From: JAUUSJ01 sp051880475 | GTDB lineage: Bacteria > Bacillota > Clostridia > Lachnospirales > Lachnospiraceae | Length of the DNA: 64,000 bases | Direction of reading: 5' to 3' | Assembly: GCA_051880475.1 (NCBI GenBank) | Contig: JBJEOA010000060.1 | Span: 26,945 to 90,944 of the forward strand | Part shown: piece by piece, positions 33,813 to 42,816 of the stretch | Layout of the letters: each line of letters starts with the position of its first letter | Numbering within the stretch: the stretch's first letter is position 1 | The notes under the pieces: generated by a model | The model's database searches: none | What the model saw: the letters and a program-made list of their open reading frames with translations, nothing else | What the model was told of the DNA's origin: nothing | Translations under genes and position numbers: made by a program

Positions 33813-35300
33813 ATGAATCTTATGTATAAAAGTACGAGAAACAGTGCAGAGAAGGTGACAGCTTCTGAGGCCATTTTAAGAGGATTGGCAAATAATGCTG
33901 GCCTTTATGTGCCAGAGGAAATCCCAGCTCTTGAAAAGACAATGAGAGAATTAGCACCTATGAGCTATCAAGAGACAGCTTATGAGGTGATGAAATTATT
34001 TTTAACAGATTTTACAGAGGAAGAGTTAAAGTATTGTATTGAACATGCCTATGATAAGAAGTTTGATACGGAAGAAATCGCTCCACTTGTAAAGGCAGAT
34101 GGAGCATATTATTTGGAATTATTCCACGGTTCTACGATTGCATTTAAAGATATGGCACTTTCTATTTTGCCTTATCTCTTGACAACATCTGCGAAAAAGA
34201 ATCAAATTAAAAACGAAATTGTTATTTTAACAGCTACATCAGGTGATACAGGAAAAGCAGCATTGGCAGGATTTGCAGATGTGGAGGGAACAAAAATTAT
34301 TGTATTTTATCCAAAGTCTGGAGTTAGTCCAATTCAGGAAAAACAGATGGTGACACAAAAAGGAGATAATACATATGTAATCGGAATCAAAGGAAATTTT
34401 GACGATGCTCAGACTGGTGTAAAGAAAATGTTTTCTGACGCAAAATTGGCAAAAGAGATGGATGAGGCAGGATATCAATTTTCTTCCGCAAACTCAATTA
34501 ATGTAGGACGTTTAGTTCCTCAAATTGTTTATTATGTATATGCTTATGCAAAATTACTTGAAAATGGCGAAATTTCAGATGGCGAAGAGATTAATATAGT
34601 TGTTCCTACAGGAAATTTTGGAAATATTTTGGCTGCATTTTATGCAAAGCAGATGGGTGTTCCTATTTCTAAATTAATTTGTGCATCTAATGAGAATAAA
34701 GTATTATTTGACTTTTTTGAAACTGGAAATTACGACAGAAATCGAGAGTTTATCTTAACATCTTCTCCATCTATGGACATTTTAATTTCTAGCAATTTAG
34801 AGCGCTTAATTTATCGTATCTGTGGTCATGACTCTGAGAAAAATATGGAGTTTATGAGCCAGCTTTCTAAAAATGGTGTTTATAAGATTACAGACGAGAT
34901 GAAAAAAGAATTGACAGATTTTTATGGCGGATATGCGAGTGAGGAAGAGACGGCACAGGTTATTAAAGAAATTTATGATAAGACAGGATATATTATCGAT
35001 ACTCATACAGCAGTAGCAGCAAAAGTATATAAAAAATATAGAGAAGAGACAAAAGACGAGAAGAAGACAGTTATTGCGTCTACAGCTAGTCCATATAAGT
35101 TTACGAGAAGTGTAATGAGTGCGGTAAACGGTGATGTGGAAGGAAAAGGCGATTTTGAGTTAGTTGATGAGTTAAATAAAATCTCTGGCGTTGCAATTCC
35201 AAACGCAATTGAGGAGATTCGAACTGCTCCAATTCTTCATGATACTGTCTGTGAAACGGAGGATATGGAAAAAGAGGTAAGAAAAATTTTAGGTTGCTAG
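33813..35300 (+). CDS. thrC: Threonine synthase
   Basis: PLP enzyme that converts O-phosphohomoserine to threonine. The N-terminus MNLMYKSTRN is close to the family start, the PLP Lys is in HGSTIAFKDMALS (about residue 112), and TATSGDTGKAAL is the phosphate-binding loop. GNFGNILAAFYA and the C-terminal ASTASPYKF are also typical. At 495 residues it is the long type (as in E. coli/yeast). The start at 33813 is preferred to 33747 because the promoter lies between; 33822 is also possible. No other threonine genes are adjacent. Confidence 0.95.
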   Translation: MNLMYKSTRNSAEKVTASEAILRGLANNAGLYVPEEIPALEKTMRELAPMSYQETAYEVMKLFLTDFTEEELKYCIEHAYDKKFDTEEIAPLVKADGAYYLELFHGSTIAFKDMALSILPYLLTTSAKKNQIKNEIVILTATSGDTGKAALAGFADVEGTKIIVFYPKSGVSPIQEKQMVTQKGDNTYVIGIKGNFDDAQTGVKKMFSDAKLAKEMDEAGYQFSSANSINVGRLVPQIVYYVYAYAKLLENGEISDGEEINIVVPTGNFGNILAAFYAKQMGVPISKLICASNENKVLFDFFETGNYDRNREFILTSSPSMDILISSNLERLIYRICGHDSEKNMEFMSQLSKNGVYKITDEMKKELTDFYGGYASEEETAQVIKEIYDKTGYIIDTHTAVAAKVYKKYREETKDEKKTVIASTASPYKFTRSVMSAVNGDVEGKGDFELVDELNKISGVAIPNAIEEIRTAPILHDTVCETEDMEKEVRKILGC

Positions 35301-35322
35301 TGAAAGAAATCTAGTTTAAGTA

Positions 35323-35380
35323 TTCAAAAAAAGAGAAAGCGGCTAGCCTTTTAAAAGGTCAACTGCTTTCTTTTTTTGAA
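35323..35380. terminator. Bidirectional nested hairpin terminator
   Basis: Outer arms 35323-35340 and 35365-35380 (TTCAAAAAAAGAGAAAGC / GCTTTCTTTTTTTGAA) enclose an inner CCTTTTAAAAGG hairpin. Ends thrC and, from the other strand, the que operon. Confidence 0.9.
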
Positions 35381-35391
35381 TTATTTACTTA

Positions 35392-36072
35392 TTATTTATC
35401 TGAATTAGCTTTCGCTTCCTTTGTAGCCAAATATTTTTTCAATCCTCTGCTTCTTAGCTTACATGCAGGACAATTTCCGCATCCGTCACCTATAATACCA
35501 TTATAACAAGTAAGAGTCTTATTTCTAATAATATCTAGCACACCAAGTTCATCAGCAAGTGCCCAAGTCTCTTTTTTGTCAATCCACATAAGAGGTGTAA
35601 CGATATCGAATTGATAATCCATAGCTAAATTAAGAGATACATTTAAAGATTTAATAAATACATCACGACAATCTGGATATCCACTAAAGTCGCTTTGAGA
35701 TACTCCAGTGATAATATCAGTAATTCCTCTTTGTTTTGCAAAGATAGCTGCAAATGTTAAAAATAGCATATTTCTTCCATCGACAAAAGAGTTTGGAGTT
35801 CCAACCTCAGGAGCCTCTGTATCGACAGGGATATTTGATCTTGTAAGTGAGTTTGGAGCTAATTTTCCAAGAAGAGACATATCTAAAACATGATGTTCGA
35901 TTCCGTATTCATCACAAATTTGTCTCGCATATTTTAACTCTAGAATATGTTTTTGATTGTAGTCAAAAGAAATTGCGATTACATTTTCATAGTTTTTTTG
36001 TGCCCAAAAAAGGCAAGTTGTGCTGTCTTGTCCACCGCTTAATACGACAAGAGCAACTGTATTTTTTTTCAT
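35392..36072 (-). CDS. queC: 7-cyano-7-deazaguanine synthase
   Basis: Last step of preQ0 formation: ATP-dependent conversion of 7-carboxy-7-deazaguanine and ammonia. PP-loop VLSGGQDSTTCLFWA lies near residue 10; zinc Cys in CYNG...GDGCGNCPACKLR (about residues 190-207). At 226 residues it has normal length. The frame extends to 36090, but AAGGAG is inside it, so I take the ATG at 36072. Last gene of queD-queE-folE-queC. Confidence 0.96.
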   Translation of the reverse strand: MKKNTVALVVLSGGQDSTTCLFWAQKNYENVIAISFDYNQKHILELKYARQICDEYGIEHHVLDMSLLGKLAPNSLTRSNIPVDTEAPEVGTPNSFVDGRNMLFLTFAAIFAKQRGITDIITGVSQSDFSGYPDCRDVFIKSLNVSLNLAMDYQFDIVTPLMWIDKKETWALADELGVLDIIRNKTLTCYNGIIGDGCGNCPACKLRSRGLKKYLATKEAKANSDK

Positions 36073-36086
36073 ATTCTTTTCTCCTT

Positions 36087-36125
36087 TCATTTATAGCAGC
36101 CTGCGAAAGAAAGCAGACGTATTTG
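36087..36125 (+). repeat. Dispersed intergenic hairpin, copy 6
   Basis: TTCATTTATAGCAGCCTGCGAAAG...CAGACGTATTTG lies between folE and queC and resembles the copy at 32443. Stem CTGC/GCAG. Confidence 0.5.
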
Positions 36126-36126
36126 T

Positions 36127-36717
36127 TTATTGTGCCATCATCATATATAACTTATTTTGCAATGCGATATCTGTCTGAAAACGTCCTCTTAAAGTCGTAG
36201 ATACTGTTGAGCTATGTGGTTTTTTAATACCGCGAGCACTCATACAGCTATGACAACCTTTAATAATAACTGCTACATCAGGGGACTCCGATGCTTCTTG
36301 CATAATATCTGCGATATCACTTCCGATTCTTTCTTGAAGCTGAAGACGCTTAGAAACCATATCGGCGATTCGAGCAATTTTGCTAAGCCCGAGGATACGA
36401 GTTGTCGGTATATATGCAACTGCTACTTTCATATCATACATAAGAGCGAGATGGTGCTCGCAGTAGCTAAAAATGTCGATGTCTTTTACTAGGACAATAT
36501 CACTGCTTTGGCCTTCGAGATTTAAGTCATCTTGGAATGATTTGCAAAACATCTGTGCAATTTCATGATTTGAATAATTCATTCCCTCAAATACCTCGGC
36601 GTACATATTTGCCACTCGCTTTGGAGTGTCAATTAATCCTTCTCTGTTTGGGTCATCACCAAGAGCAACCAAAATTCCACGAATATGTTCTTCGATTGCC
36701 GCTTTATCAATAGCCAT
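36127..36717 (-). CDS. folE: GTP cyclohydrolase I
   Basis: Converts GTP to dihydroneopterin triphosphate, here feeding QueD in queuosine precursor synthesis and possibly folate. Zinc and catalytic residues are visible: YCEHHLALMYD (Cys, His about 91-94), GLSKIARIADM and KGCHSCMSARG (Cys about 160). The 196 residues fit the family. AGAAGGA precedes the ATG. Between queE and queC, as in other preQ0 operons. Confidence 0.95.
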   Translation of the reverse strand: MAIDKAAIEEHIRGILVALGDDPNREGLIDTPKRVANMYAEVFEGMNYSNHEIAQMFCKSFQDDLNLEGQSSDIVLVKDIDIFSYCEHHLALMYDMKVAVAYIPTTRILGLSKIARIADMVSKRLQLQERIGSDIADIMQEASESPDVAVIIKGCHSCMSARGIKKPHSSTVSTTLRGRFQTDIALQNKLYMMMAQ

Positions 36718-36732
36718 TTTTATTCCTTCTTT

Positions 36733-37398
36733 CTAAACCCCGCGCTCATCGGGGGACCATATAATTTTGTGAAGCTGAAGTTGTAAGTTTACTTGATTTA
36801 ATTTATGCTCTATCATAAAGTCTACAATTTCTTTTGGGTCTATTTTTCCAAAAACAGGACTAAAATAAATAGAACAGCAATCTAGTAGTTGATAATTGTC
36901 TATAATGCGTTTTGCAGTTTTTAAGTCATTGGAGTCTCCAACAACAAATTTGATGGTATCGTCTTTTTTCAAATAAGAAAAATTAGATAAATTCATAAAA
37001 GATTCCATCTTGCTTCCAGGAAGTTTATAGTCCATCGTAAAATGAGGACCATTCGAAAGATGGGAAAACGGTTCTAAATTTACGCTGCCATTTGTCTCAA
37101 TCTCTACATAGAGTTTTTCATTTTTTGCCAATTTTTCTAGTAAAATTGAAATTTGGGGAACTAAGAGTGGTTCTCCACCAGTTAAAGTGATATTAGTAAT
37201 GCCTGTGGAACAAATATAATTATAAATTTCATCGGCACTTAAATATTCACATGGCACATCAGGTTCATTTGCCCATGTTGTGTCGCAAAAACTACAATGA
37301 AGATTACAACCAGCAAAGCGAATGAAAACAGATAATTGACCACAGCGGGTTCCCTCGCCGTTAATACTAATAAATTTTTCTACAACAGGATATGTCAT
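36733..37398 (-). CDS. queE: 7-carboxy-7-deazaguanine synthase (radical SAM)
   Basis: Radical SAM ring-contraction enzyme that turns CPH4 into CDG. The cluster motif CNLHCSFC (CxxxCxxC, about residues 31-38) and TLTGGEPLL are clear; N-terminus VEKFISINGEGTRCGQ is typical. A GWGHG-like end is replaced by WSPDERGV. 221 residues. It starts six bases after the queD stop, so translation is likely coupled. Confidence 0.95.
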   Translation of the reverse strand: MTYPVVEKFISINGEGTRCGQLSVFIRFAGCNLHCSFCDTTWANEPDVPCEYLSADEIYNYICSTGITNITLTGGEPLLVPQISILLEKLAKNEKLYVEIETNGSVNLEPFSHLSNGPHFTMDYKLPGSKMESFMNLSNFSYLKKDDTIKFVVGDSNDLKTAKRIIDNYQLLDCCSIYFSPVFGKIDPKEIVDFMIEHKLNQVNLQLQLHKIIWSPDERGV

Positions 37399-37404
37399 AA
37401 TAGC

Positions 37405-37827
37405 CTACCTTTCTGTGTATGAGGCACAATTTGTCGGTGTCTCGTAAATGGTTGCGCTGGTCACTTCATAACCTAATTTTTTAATTTCATCGTAGAAATA
37501 TTTGGCAAAATTTTCTGCGGTAGGACGAAATGGAATTTCGATAATATTAAATTCTTCCTCGATAAGAGCTTCCATCGTCTTAGATTTTAGAGTACCTTCT
37601 TCTATAATAAAGGCATGGTCAAAAGAATCAGCGAGTGCTTTAACATCTTTTTTGAGAGCACCAAAATCAATAAGCATTCCGCGTGATTGCTTGTCTTTAC
37701 AAAGATTTTCGCCCTCTATCTCAATACAAATTCTCCATCTATGACCATGAATATTTTTACATTTTCCAGAATAGTCTGCTAAAAAATGAGCAGCGTCAAA
37801 AGATGCTTCTGTTTTTAATGTGTACAT
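37405..37827 (-). CDS. queD: 6-carboxytetrahydropterin synthase
   Basis: Converts dihydroneopterin triphosphate to CPH4. Zinc His residues in FDAAHF and NIHGHRW, catalytic Cys in SGKCKNIHGH (about residue 23), and the SFDHAF motif (about residue 71) are seen; PTAENFAKYFYDEI is the conserved Glu region. 140 residues is normal. First gene of the minus-strand preQ0 operon. Confidence 0.95.
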   Translation of the reverse strand: MYTLKTEASFDAAHFLADYSGKCKNIHGHRWRICIEIEGENLCKDKQSRGMLIDFGALKKDVKALADSFDHAFIIEEGTLKSKTMEALIEEEFNIIEIPFRPTAENFAKYFYDEIKKLGYEVTSATIYETPTNCASYTER

Positions 37828-37890
37828 AATTACAAACCTTTCTGTATGGACTAATATTTTTGTCTATTTTTAGATAGTATTTCATAGCTG

Positions 37891-37919
37891 AGTATATCAC
37901 GCAAAGAAAATGATGTCTA
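37891..37919 (-). promoter_or_regulatory. Promoter for queD-queE-folE-queC (minus strand)
   Basis: Reverse strand TAGACA (37914-37919), 17-base spacer ending in TG, TATACT (37891-37896). The ~55-base leader does not contain a recognisable preQ1 riboswitch. Confidence 0.6.
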
Positions 37920-38110
37920 GTGAAAAAGCAAAGAAAAATGGAAGAAAGTATTAATAGTCTATATAAAGTTGAATAAGAATGGATAATGAGGAAACTCTAG
38001 CCAAGAAAGAAATTTTTTACAAAATTTATAGTAAAGTTTCATAAATTTAAAAAATTTTAAGTTTGGATTATGTAGAATGTTTAAATATTTTAAAAAATGA
38101 AATTTTTTTA

Positions 38111-38139
38111 TTTACAAATTGCAAAACATATAGTATTAT
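38111..38139 (+). promoter_or_regulatory. Promoter for gltBD
   Basis: TTTACA at 38111-38116, 17-base spacer, TATTAT at 38134-38139. The rest of the 37828-38268 gap is very AT-rich and shows no gene. The untranslated leader is about 120 bases. Confidence 0.55.
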
Positions 38140-38268
38140 AGTGCAAGAGCAATCAAGAAAAGAAAGATAAAGAGGGATTGTTTTTCTGTTCTCACAACAG
38201 TAATAAATAGAAATAGAAATATTTAATATGTTGAGACTTCATAATTAAGAAGAGAGAAAGGTGATAGA

Positions 38269-41200
38269 ATGATGAATAAAGAAAATCAAAATCTTGGATT
38301 ATATCATCCGAGTTTTGAACATGATAACTGCGGTATTGGTGCCGTTGTAAATATCAAAGGTAAAAAAACTCATGAGACAGTTGTAAACGCCTTAAAAATA
38401 GTAGAAAACTTAGAACATAGAGCTGGCAAAGATGCCGAAGGAAAAACAGGTGATGGTGTAGGAATTCTGTTACAGATTTCTCATAAATTCTTCTCCAAAG
38501 CTTGTGAATCCCTCGGCATTTTTTTAGGTGAAGAAAGAGATTACGGAATTGGTATGTTTTTCTTCCCTCAAGATGAGTTAAAGAGAAATCAGGCAAAGAA
38601 AATGTTTGAGATTATCGTACAAAAAGAAGGACTTGAGTTTTTAGGTTGGAGAGAAGTGCCAACAAATCCATCTTTGCTTGGACATAAGGCGTTAAGCTGT
38701 ATGCCTTGTATTATGCAGGGATTTGTAAAAAGACCAGAAGATGTAAAGAGGGGACTCGATTTTGACAGAAAATTATTTCTTGCAAGAAGAGTGTTCGAAC
38801 AAAGTAATGATAATACTTATGTTGTATCATTATCTAGCAGGACAATCGTATATAAGGGAATGTTTTTAGTCGGACAGCTTCGTGTTTTCTTTGATGATCT
38901 TCATAATGTAGATTATGATTCAGCGATTGCATTAGTACATTCTAGATTTAGTACAAATACAACTCCAAGCTGGGAAAAGGCACATCCATATCGCTTCTTA
39001 GTTCATAACGGAGAAATCAATACAATACGTGGTAATGCCGATAAGATGCTCGCTCGAGAGGAAAATATGGAGTCTGAGTATTTAAAACATGAGATGCATA
39101 AAATTATGCCAGTTGTAAATCCAAATGGATCTGACTCTGCAAGACTTGACAATACATTGGAGTTTTTAGTTATGAGTGGTATGGAACTTCCACTTGCTGT
39201 TATGATTACAGTTCCAGAACCATGGCAAAAAAATGATACATTAGATACGAAGAAAAAGGATTTTTATCAGTATTATGAGACAATGATGGAACCTTGGGAT
39301 GGTCCTGCATCAATTCTCTTTACAGACGGTGATATTATGGGGGCAATCTTGGACAGAAATGGTCTTCGACCATCTAGATATTATATCACATCAGATGACC
39401 AGTTGATTTTATCTTCTGAGGTTGGAGTATTAGATATCGATCCTGCAAAGATTGTGAAAAAAGAGAGATTACATCCTGGAAAGATGCTCCTTGTTGATAC
39501 TATAAAAGGAAAACTTATCGACGATGAAGAGATTAAAAATAAATATGCAAGACAACATCCATACGGAGAGTGGCTTGACAGTAATTTAATTCACTTAAAA
39601 GATTTAAAAATTCCAAATCAAAAAGTGGAGGAATATCCAAAAGAGGAGAGAGCGAAATTACTTAAGGCATTTGGATATTCTTATGAAGATTTAAAAACAT
39701 CAATTCTTCCAATGGCGAGGGATGGAGGAGAGGCAATTGCAGCGATGGGTATCGACTCTCCAATTGCAGTTATGTCCAAAAAGAGACAGCCTTTGTTTAA
39801 TTATTTTAAGCAATTATTTGCACAGGTTACAAATCCACCAATTGACGCTATCCGAGAGGAAATCGTCACATCAACAAGTGTTTATATTGGAAAAGGCGGC
39901 AATCTTTTAGAGGCAGTCCCAGAAAACTGTCATCTGCTAAAAGTAAACAATCCTATCTTGACAAATACAGATATTTTGAAAATTAGAAATATGAAGGTTG
40001 AGGGATTAAAGGCAGCAGATGTGCCAATCACTTACTATAAAAATACACCGCTTGAGAGGGCGTTAAATCGTCTGTTCGTCGAGGTTGACCGTGCTCATAG
40101 AGATGGCGCAAATATTATTATTTTAACGGACCGAGGCGTAGATGAGAATCATGTTGCCATTCCGTCTTTATTGGCAGTGTCTGCGGTACATCATCATTTA
40201 ATTAATACAAAGAAGAGTACTTCTGTTGCCCTAATTCTTGAGAGCGGTGAGCCAAGAGAGGTACATCATTTCGCTACTTTGCTTGGATACGGTGCTTGTG
40301 CAATTAATCCATATTTGGCACAGCTTAGTATTAAGAAATTAATTGAAGACGATATGCTTCAGAAAGATTATTATGCCGCTGTGGAAGATTATAATAGTGC
40401 AGTTTTACATGGTATTGTAAAAATTGCCTCCAAAATGGGTATTTCCACGATTCAGTCTTATCAGGGTTCTCAGATTTTTGAGGCGATTGGTATTAGCAGT
40501 GAGGTTATTGAGAAATATTTCACAAATACAGTAAGCCGCGTGGAAGGTATTACATTAAAAGATATTGAAAATGATGTGGATGCTCTTCATACACAGGCAT
40601 TTGACCCTCTTGGACTTGGAAATGATTTGACACTTGAGAGTGTTGGTTCTCATAAATTTAGAAGTGGAAAAGAACAGCATTTATATAATCCAATGACAAT
40701 CCATTTATTGCAGCAAGCTACAAAAACTGGAGATTATGGATTATTTAAACAATATACGAACAGTATCGATAAAGAATTAGAACCAGGAACACTTCGAGGA
40801 TTAATGGAATTTAATTATCCAACAAAAGGCGTTCCAATAGAAGAAGTTGAGAGTGTGGACTCTATTGTGAAGAGATTTAAGACGGGTGCTATGTCTTATG
40901 GTTCTATTTCTCAGGAGGCACATGAGACATTAGCTATCGCCATGAATATGTTAGGCGGTAAGTCAAACAGTGGTGAAGGTGGAGAGAGTCTTGAGAGACT
41001 TACAATCGGAAAAGATGGTCTAAATCGCTGTTCTGCAATTAAGCAGGTTGCATCTGGACGTTTTGGTGTTACATCAAGATATTTAGTGAGTGCGAAGGAA
41101 ATTCAAATTAAGATGGCTCAGGGAGCAAAACCAGGTGAGGGCGGACATTTGCCAGGTGGAAAAGTATATCCTTGGATTGCAAAGACGAGACATTCAACAC

Positions 41201-42804
41201 CAGGTGTAAGTTTAATTTCCCCACCACCTCATCATGATATTTATTCGATTGAGGATTTGGCACAGCTTATTTATGACTGTAAAAATGCGAATAAAGATGC
41301 CAGAATTTCTGTCAAATTAGTGTCTGAGGCGGGAGTTGGAACTGTCGCAGCAGGTGTTGCAAAAGCAGGTGCACAAGTTATTTTAGTATCAGGATATGAC
41401 GGAGGAACTGGTGCTGCACCTAGAACTTCTATTCATAATGCAGGTCTTCCTTGGGAGCTTGGTCTTGCAGAGACACATCAGACTTTAATTATGAATGAGC
41501 TTCGAAATAAAGTAATATTGGAGACAGACGGAAAATTAATGACAGGACGTGATGTAGCGATTGCAGCGATTCTTGGAGCAGAGGAGTTTGGATTTGCGAC
41601 AGCTCCACTTGTAACACTTGGATGTGTTATGATGCGTGTGTGCAATATGGATACTTGCCCAGTTGGTGTTGCCACTCAAAATCCAGAGCTTAGAAAGCGA
41701 TTTAAAGGAAAACCAGAGTACGTTGTGAACTTTATGAGATTTATAGCGGAAGAATTAAGAGAACATATGGCAAAATTGGGTGTGCGTACTGTAGATGAGT
41801 TAGTTGGAAAGTCACATCTTTTAAGACCAAATGCGTTAGCAAAAGAATTAAATGTAGATTTGAGTGCTATTTTAAATAATCCATTTGAAAAGACGGGACA
41901 AAAGATTGAGTATGCAAAGAAAAATGTATATGATTTTGAGCTTGAGAAGACATTGGATGAAAAAGTTTTATTGAAGAAATTTAAGGGAGCTCTCGAGAGA
42001 AAACAGAAAAAAACAATTGAGATTGATGTTACGAATATCGACCGCGCATTTGGAACAATTTTTGGCTCAGAGATTACAAAGCGCTATGATAATACATTAG
42101 ATGATGATACATTTACAGTAAAATGCTATGGTTCCGGTGGACAGAGTTTTGGTGCGTTTATTCCAAAAGGACTTACACTTGAGTTAGTTGGAGATAGTAA
42201 TGATTATTTTGGAAAAGGATTATCAGGTGGTAAGTTGATTGTTTACCCAAAACCAGAGAGCAAGTTTAAAGCCGAGGAAAATATTATTATCGGTAATGTT
42301 GCATTTTATGGTGCGACAAGTGGAAAAGCGTTTATTAATGGTATCGCAGGAGAGCGTTTCTGTGTTCGTAACTCAGGTGCCGTTGCCGTTGTAGAGGGTG
42401 TCGGAGAACATGGATGTGAGTATATGACAGGTGGATGTGCGGTTATTATCGGACCGGTTGGAAAGAACTTTGCGGCTGGTATGAGCGGTGGTATCGCATA
42501 TGTATTAGATGAAGAAACGGATTTATATACAAAGGTAAATAAACAACTTGTATCTCTTGAGACAGTAACAGCAAAATATGATGTATTAGAGCTTAAAGCC
42601 TTGATAGAAGAGCATGTAGCTTGCACAAATTCCCAAAAAGGAAAAGAGATTTTAGAAAATTTTGAGAAGTATCTGCCTAAATTTAAGAAAATTATTCCTC
42701 ATGATTATAGACATATGATGCATAGTATTGTTCGCATGGAGGAAAGAGGACTTAGCAATGAGCAAGCACAAATTGAGGCGTTCTACGCAAATAAGAGAGG
42801 ATAG
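38269..42804 (+). CDS. gltB: Glutamate synthase large subunit
   Basis: Transfers the amide of glutamine to 2-oxoglutarate. The N-terminal class II amidotransferase begins after a 20-residue propeptide at Cys21 (DNCGIGAV). The central FMN domain has MSYGSISQEAHE and GEGGESLERL; the [3Fe-4S] Cys lie in RVCNMDTCPVGVATQ (about residue 1129). The C-terminal GXGXG beta-helix (about 1290-1480) is present. At 1511 residues it is full length. AAAGG at 38257-38261 supports the ATG at 38269 (38272 is also possible). Followed by gltD after 12 bases. Confidence 0.97.
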   Translation: MMNKENQNLGLYHPSFEHDNCGIGAVVNIKGKKTHETVVNALKIVENLEHRAGKDAEGKTGDGVGILLQISHKFFSKACESLGIFLGEERDYGIGMFFFPQDELKRNQAKKMFEIIVQKEGLEFLGWREVPTNPSLLGHKALSCMPCIMQGFVKRPEDVKRGLDFDRKLFLARRVFEQSNDNTYVVSLSSRTIVYKGMFLVGQLRVFFDDLHNVDYDSAIALVHSRFSTNTTPSWEKAHPYRFLVHNGEINTIRGNADKMLAREENMESEYLKHEMHKIMPVVNPNGSDSARLDNTLEFLVMSGMELPLAVMITVPEPWQKNDTLDTKKKDFYQYYETMMEPWDGPASILFTDGDIMGAILDRNGLRPSRYYITSDDQLILSSEVGVLDIDPAKIVKKERLHPGKMLLVDTIKGKLIDDEEIKNKYARQHPYGEWLDSNLIHLKDLKIPNQKVEEYPKEERAKLLKAFGYSYEDLKTSILPMARDGGEAIAAMGIDSPIAVMSKKRQPLFNYFKQLFAQVTNPPIDAIREEIVTSTSVYIGKGGNLLEAVPENCHLLKVNNPILTNTDILKIRNMKVEGLKAADVPITYYKNTPLERALNRLFVEVDRAHRDGANIIILTDRGVDENHVAIPSLLAVSAVHHHLINTKKSTSVALILESGEPREVHHFATLLGYGACAINPYLAQLSIKKLIEDDMLQKDYYAAVEDYNSAVLHGIVKIASKMGISTIQSYQGSQIFEAIGISSEVIEKYFTNTVSRVEGITLKDIENDVDALHTQAFDPLGLGNDLTLESVGSHKFRSGKEQHLYNPMTIHLLQQATKTGDYGLFKQYTNSIDKELEPGTLRGLMEFNYPTKGVPIEEVESVDSIVKRFKTGAMSYGSISQEAHETLAIAMNMLGGKSNSGEGGESLERLTIGKDGLNRCSAIKQVASGRFGVTSRYLVSAKEIQIKMAQGAKPGEGGHLPGGKVYPWIAKTRHSTPGVSLISPPPHHDIYSIEDLAQLIYDCKNANKDARISVKLVSEAGVGTVAAGVAKAGAQVILVSGYDGGTGAAPRTSIHNAGLPWELGLAETHQTLIMNELRNKVILETDGKLMTGRDVAIAAILGAEEFGFATAPLVTLGCVMMRVCNMDTCPVGVATQNPELRKRFKGKPEYVVNFMRFIAEELREHMAKLGVRTVDELVGKSHLLRPNALAKELNVDLSAILNNPFEKTGQKIEYAKKNVYDFELEKTLDEKVLLKKFKGALERKQKKTIEIDVTNIDRAFGTIFGSEITKRYDNTLDDDTFTVKCYGSGGQSFGAFIPKGLTLELVGDSNDYFGKGLSGGKLIVYPKPESKFKAEENIIIGNVAFYGATSGKAFINGIAGERFCVRNSGAVAVVEGVGEHGCEYMTGGCAVIIGPVGKNFAAGMSGGIAYVLDEETDLYTKVNKQLVSLETVTAKYDVLELKALIEEHVACTNSQKGKEILENFEKYLPKFKKIIPHDYRHMMHSIVRMEERGLSNEQAQIEAFYANKRG

Positions 42805-42816
42805 GAGGAGAAGAAG

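Noticed and set aside
37828..37890. preQ1 riboswitch in the queD leader
   Set aside because: The leader is short and A-rich with only a weak CTAT/ATAG hairpin; I could not find the preQ1-I core, so it is not claimed.
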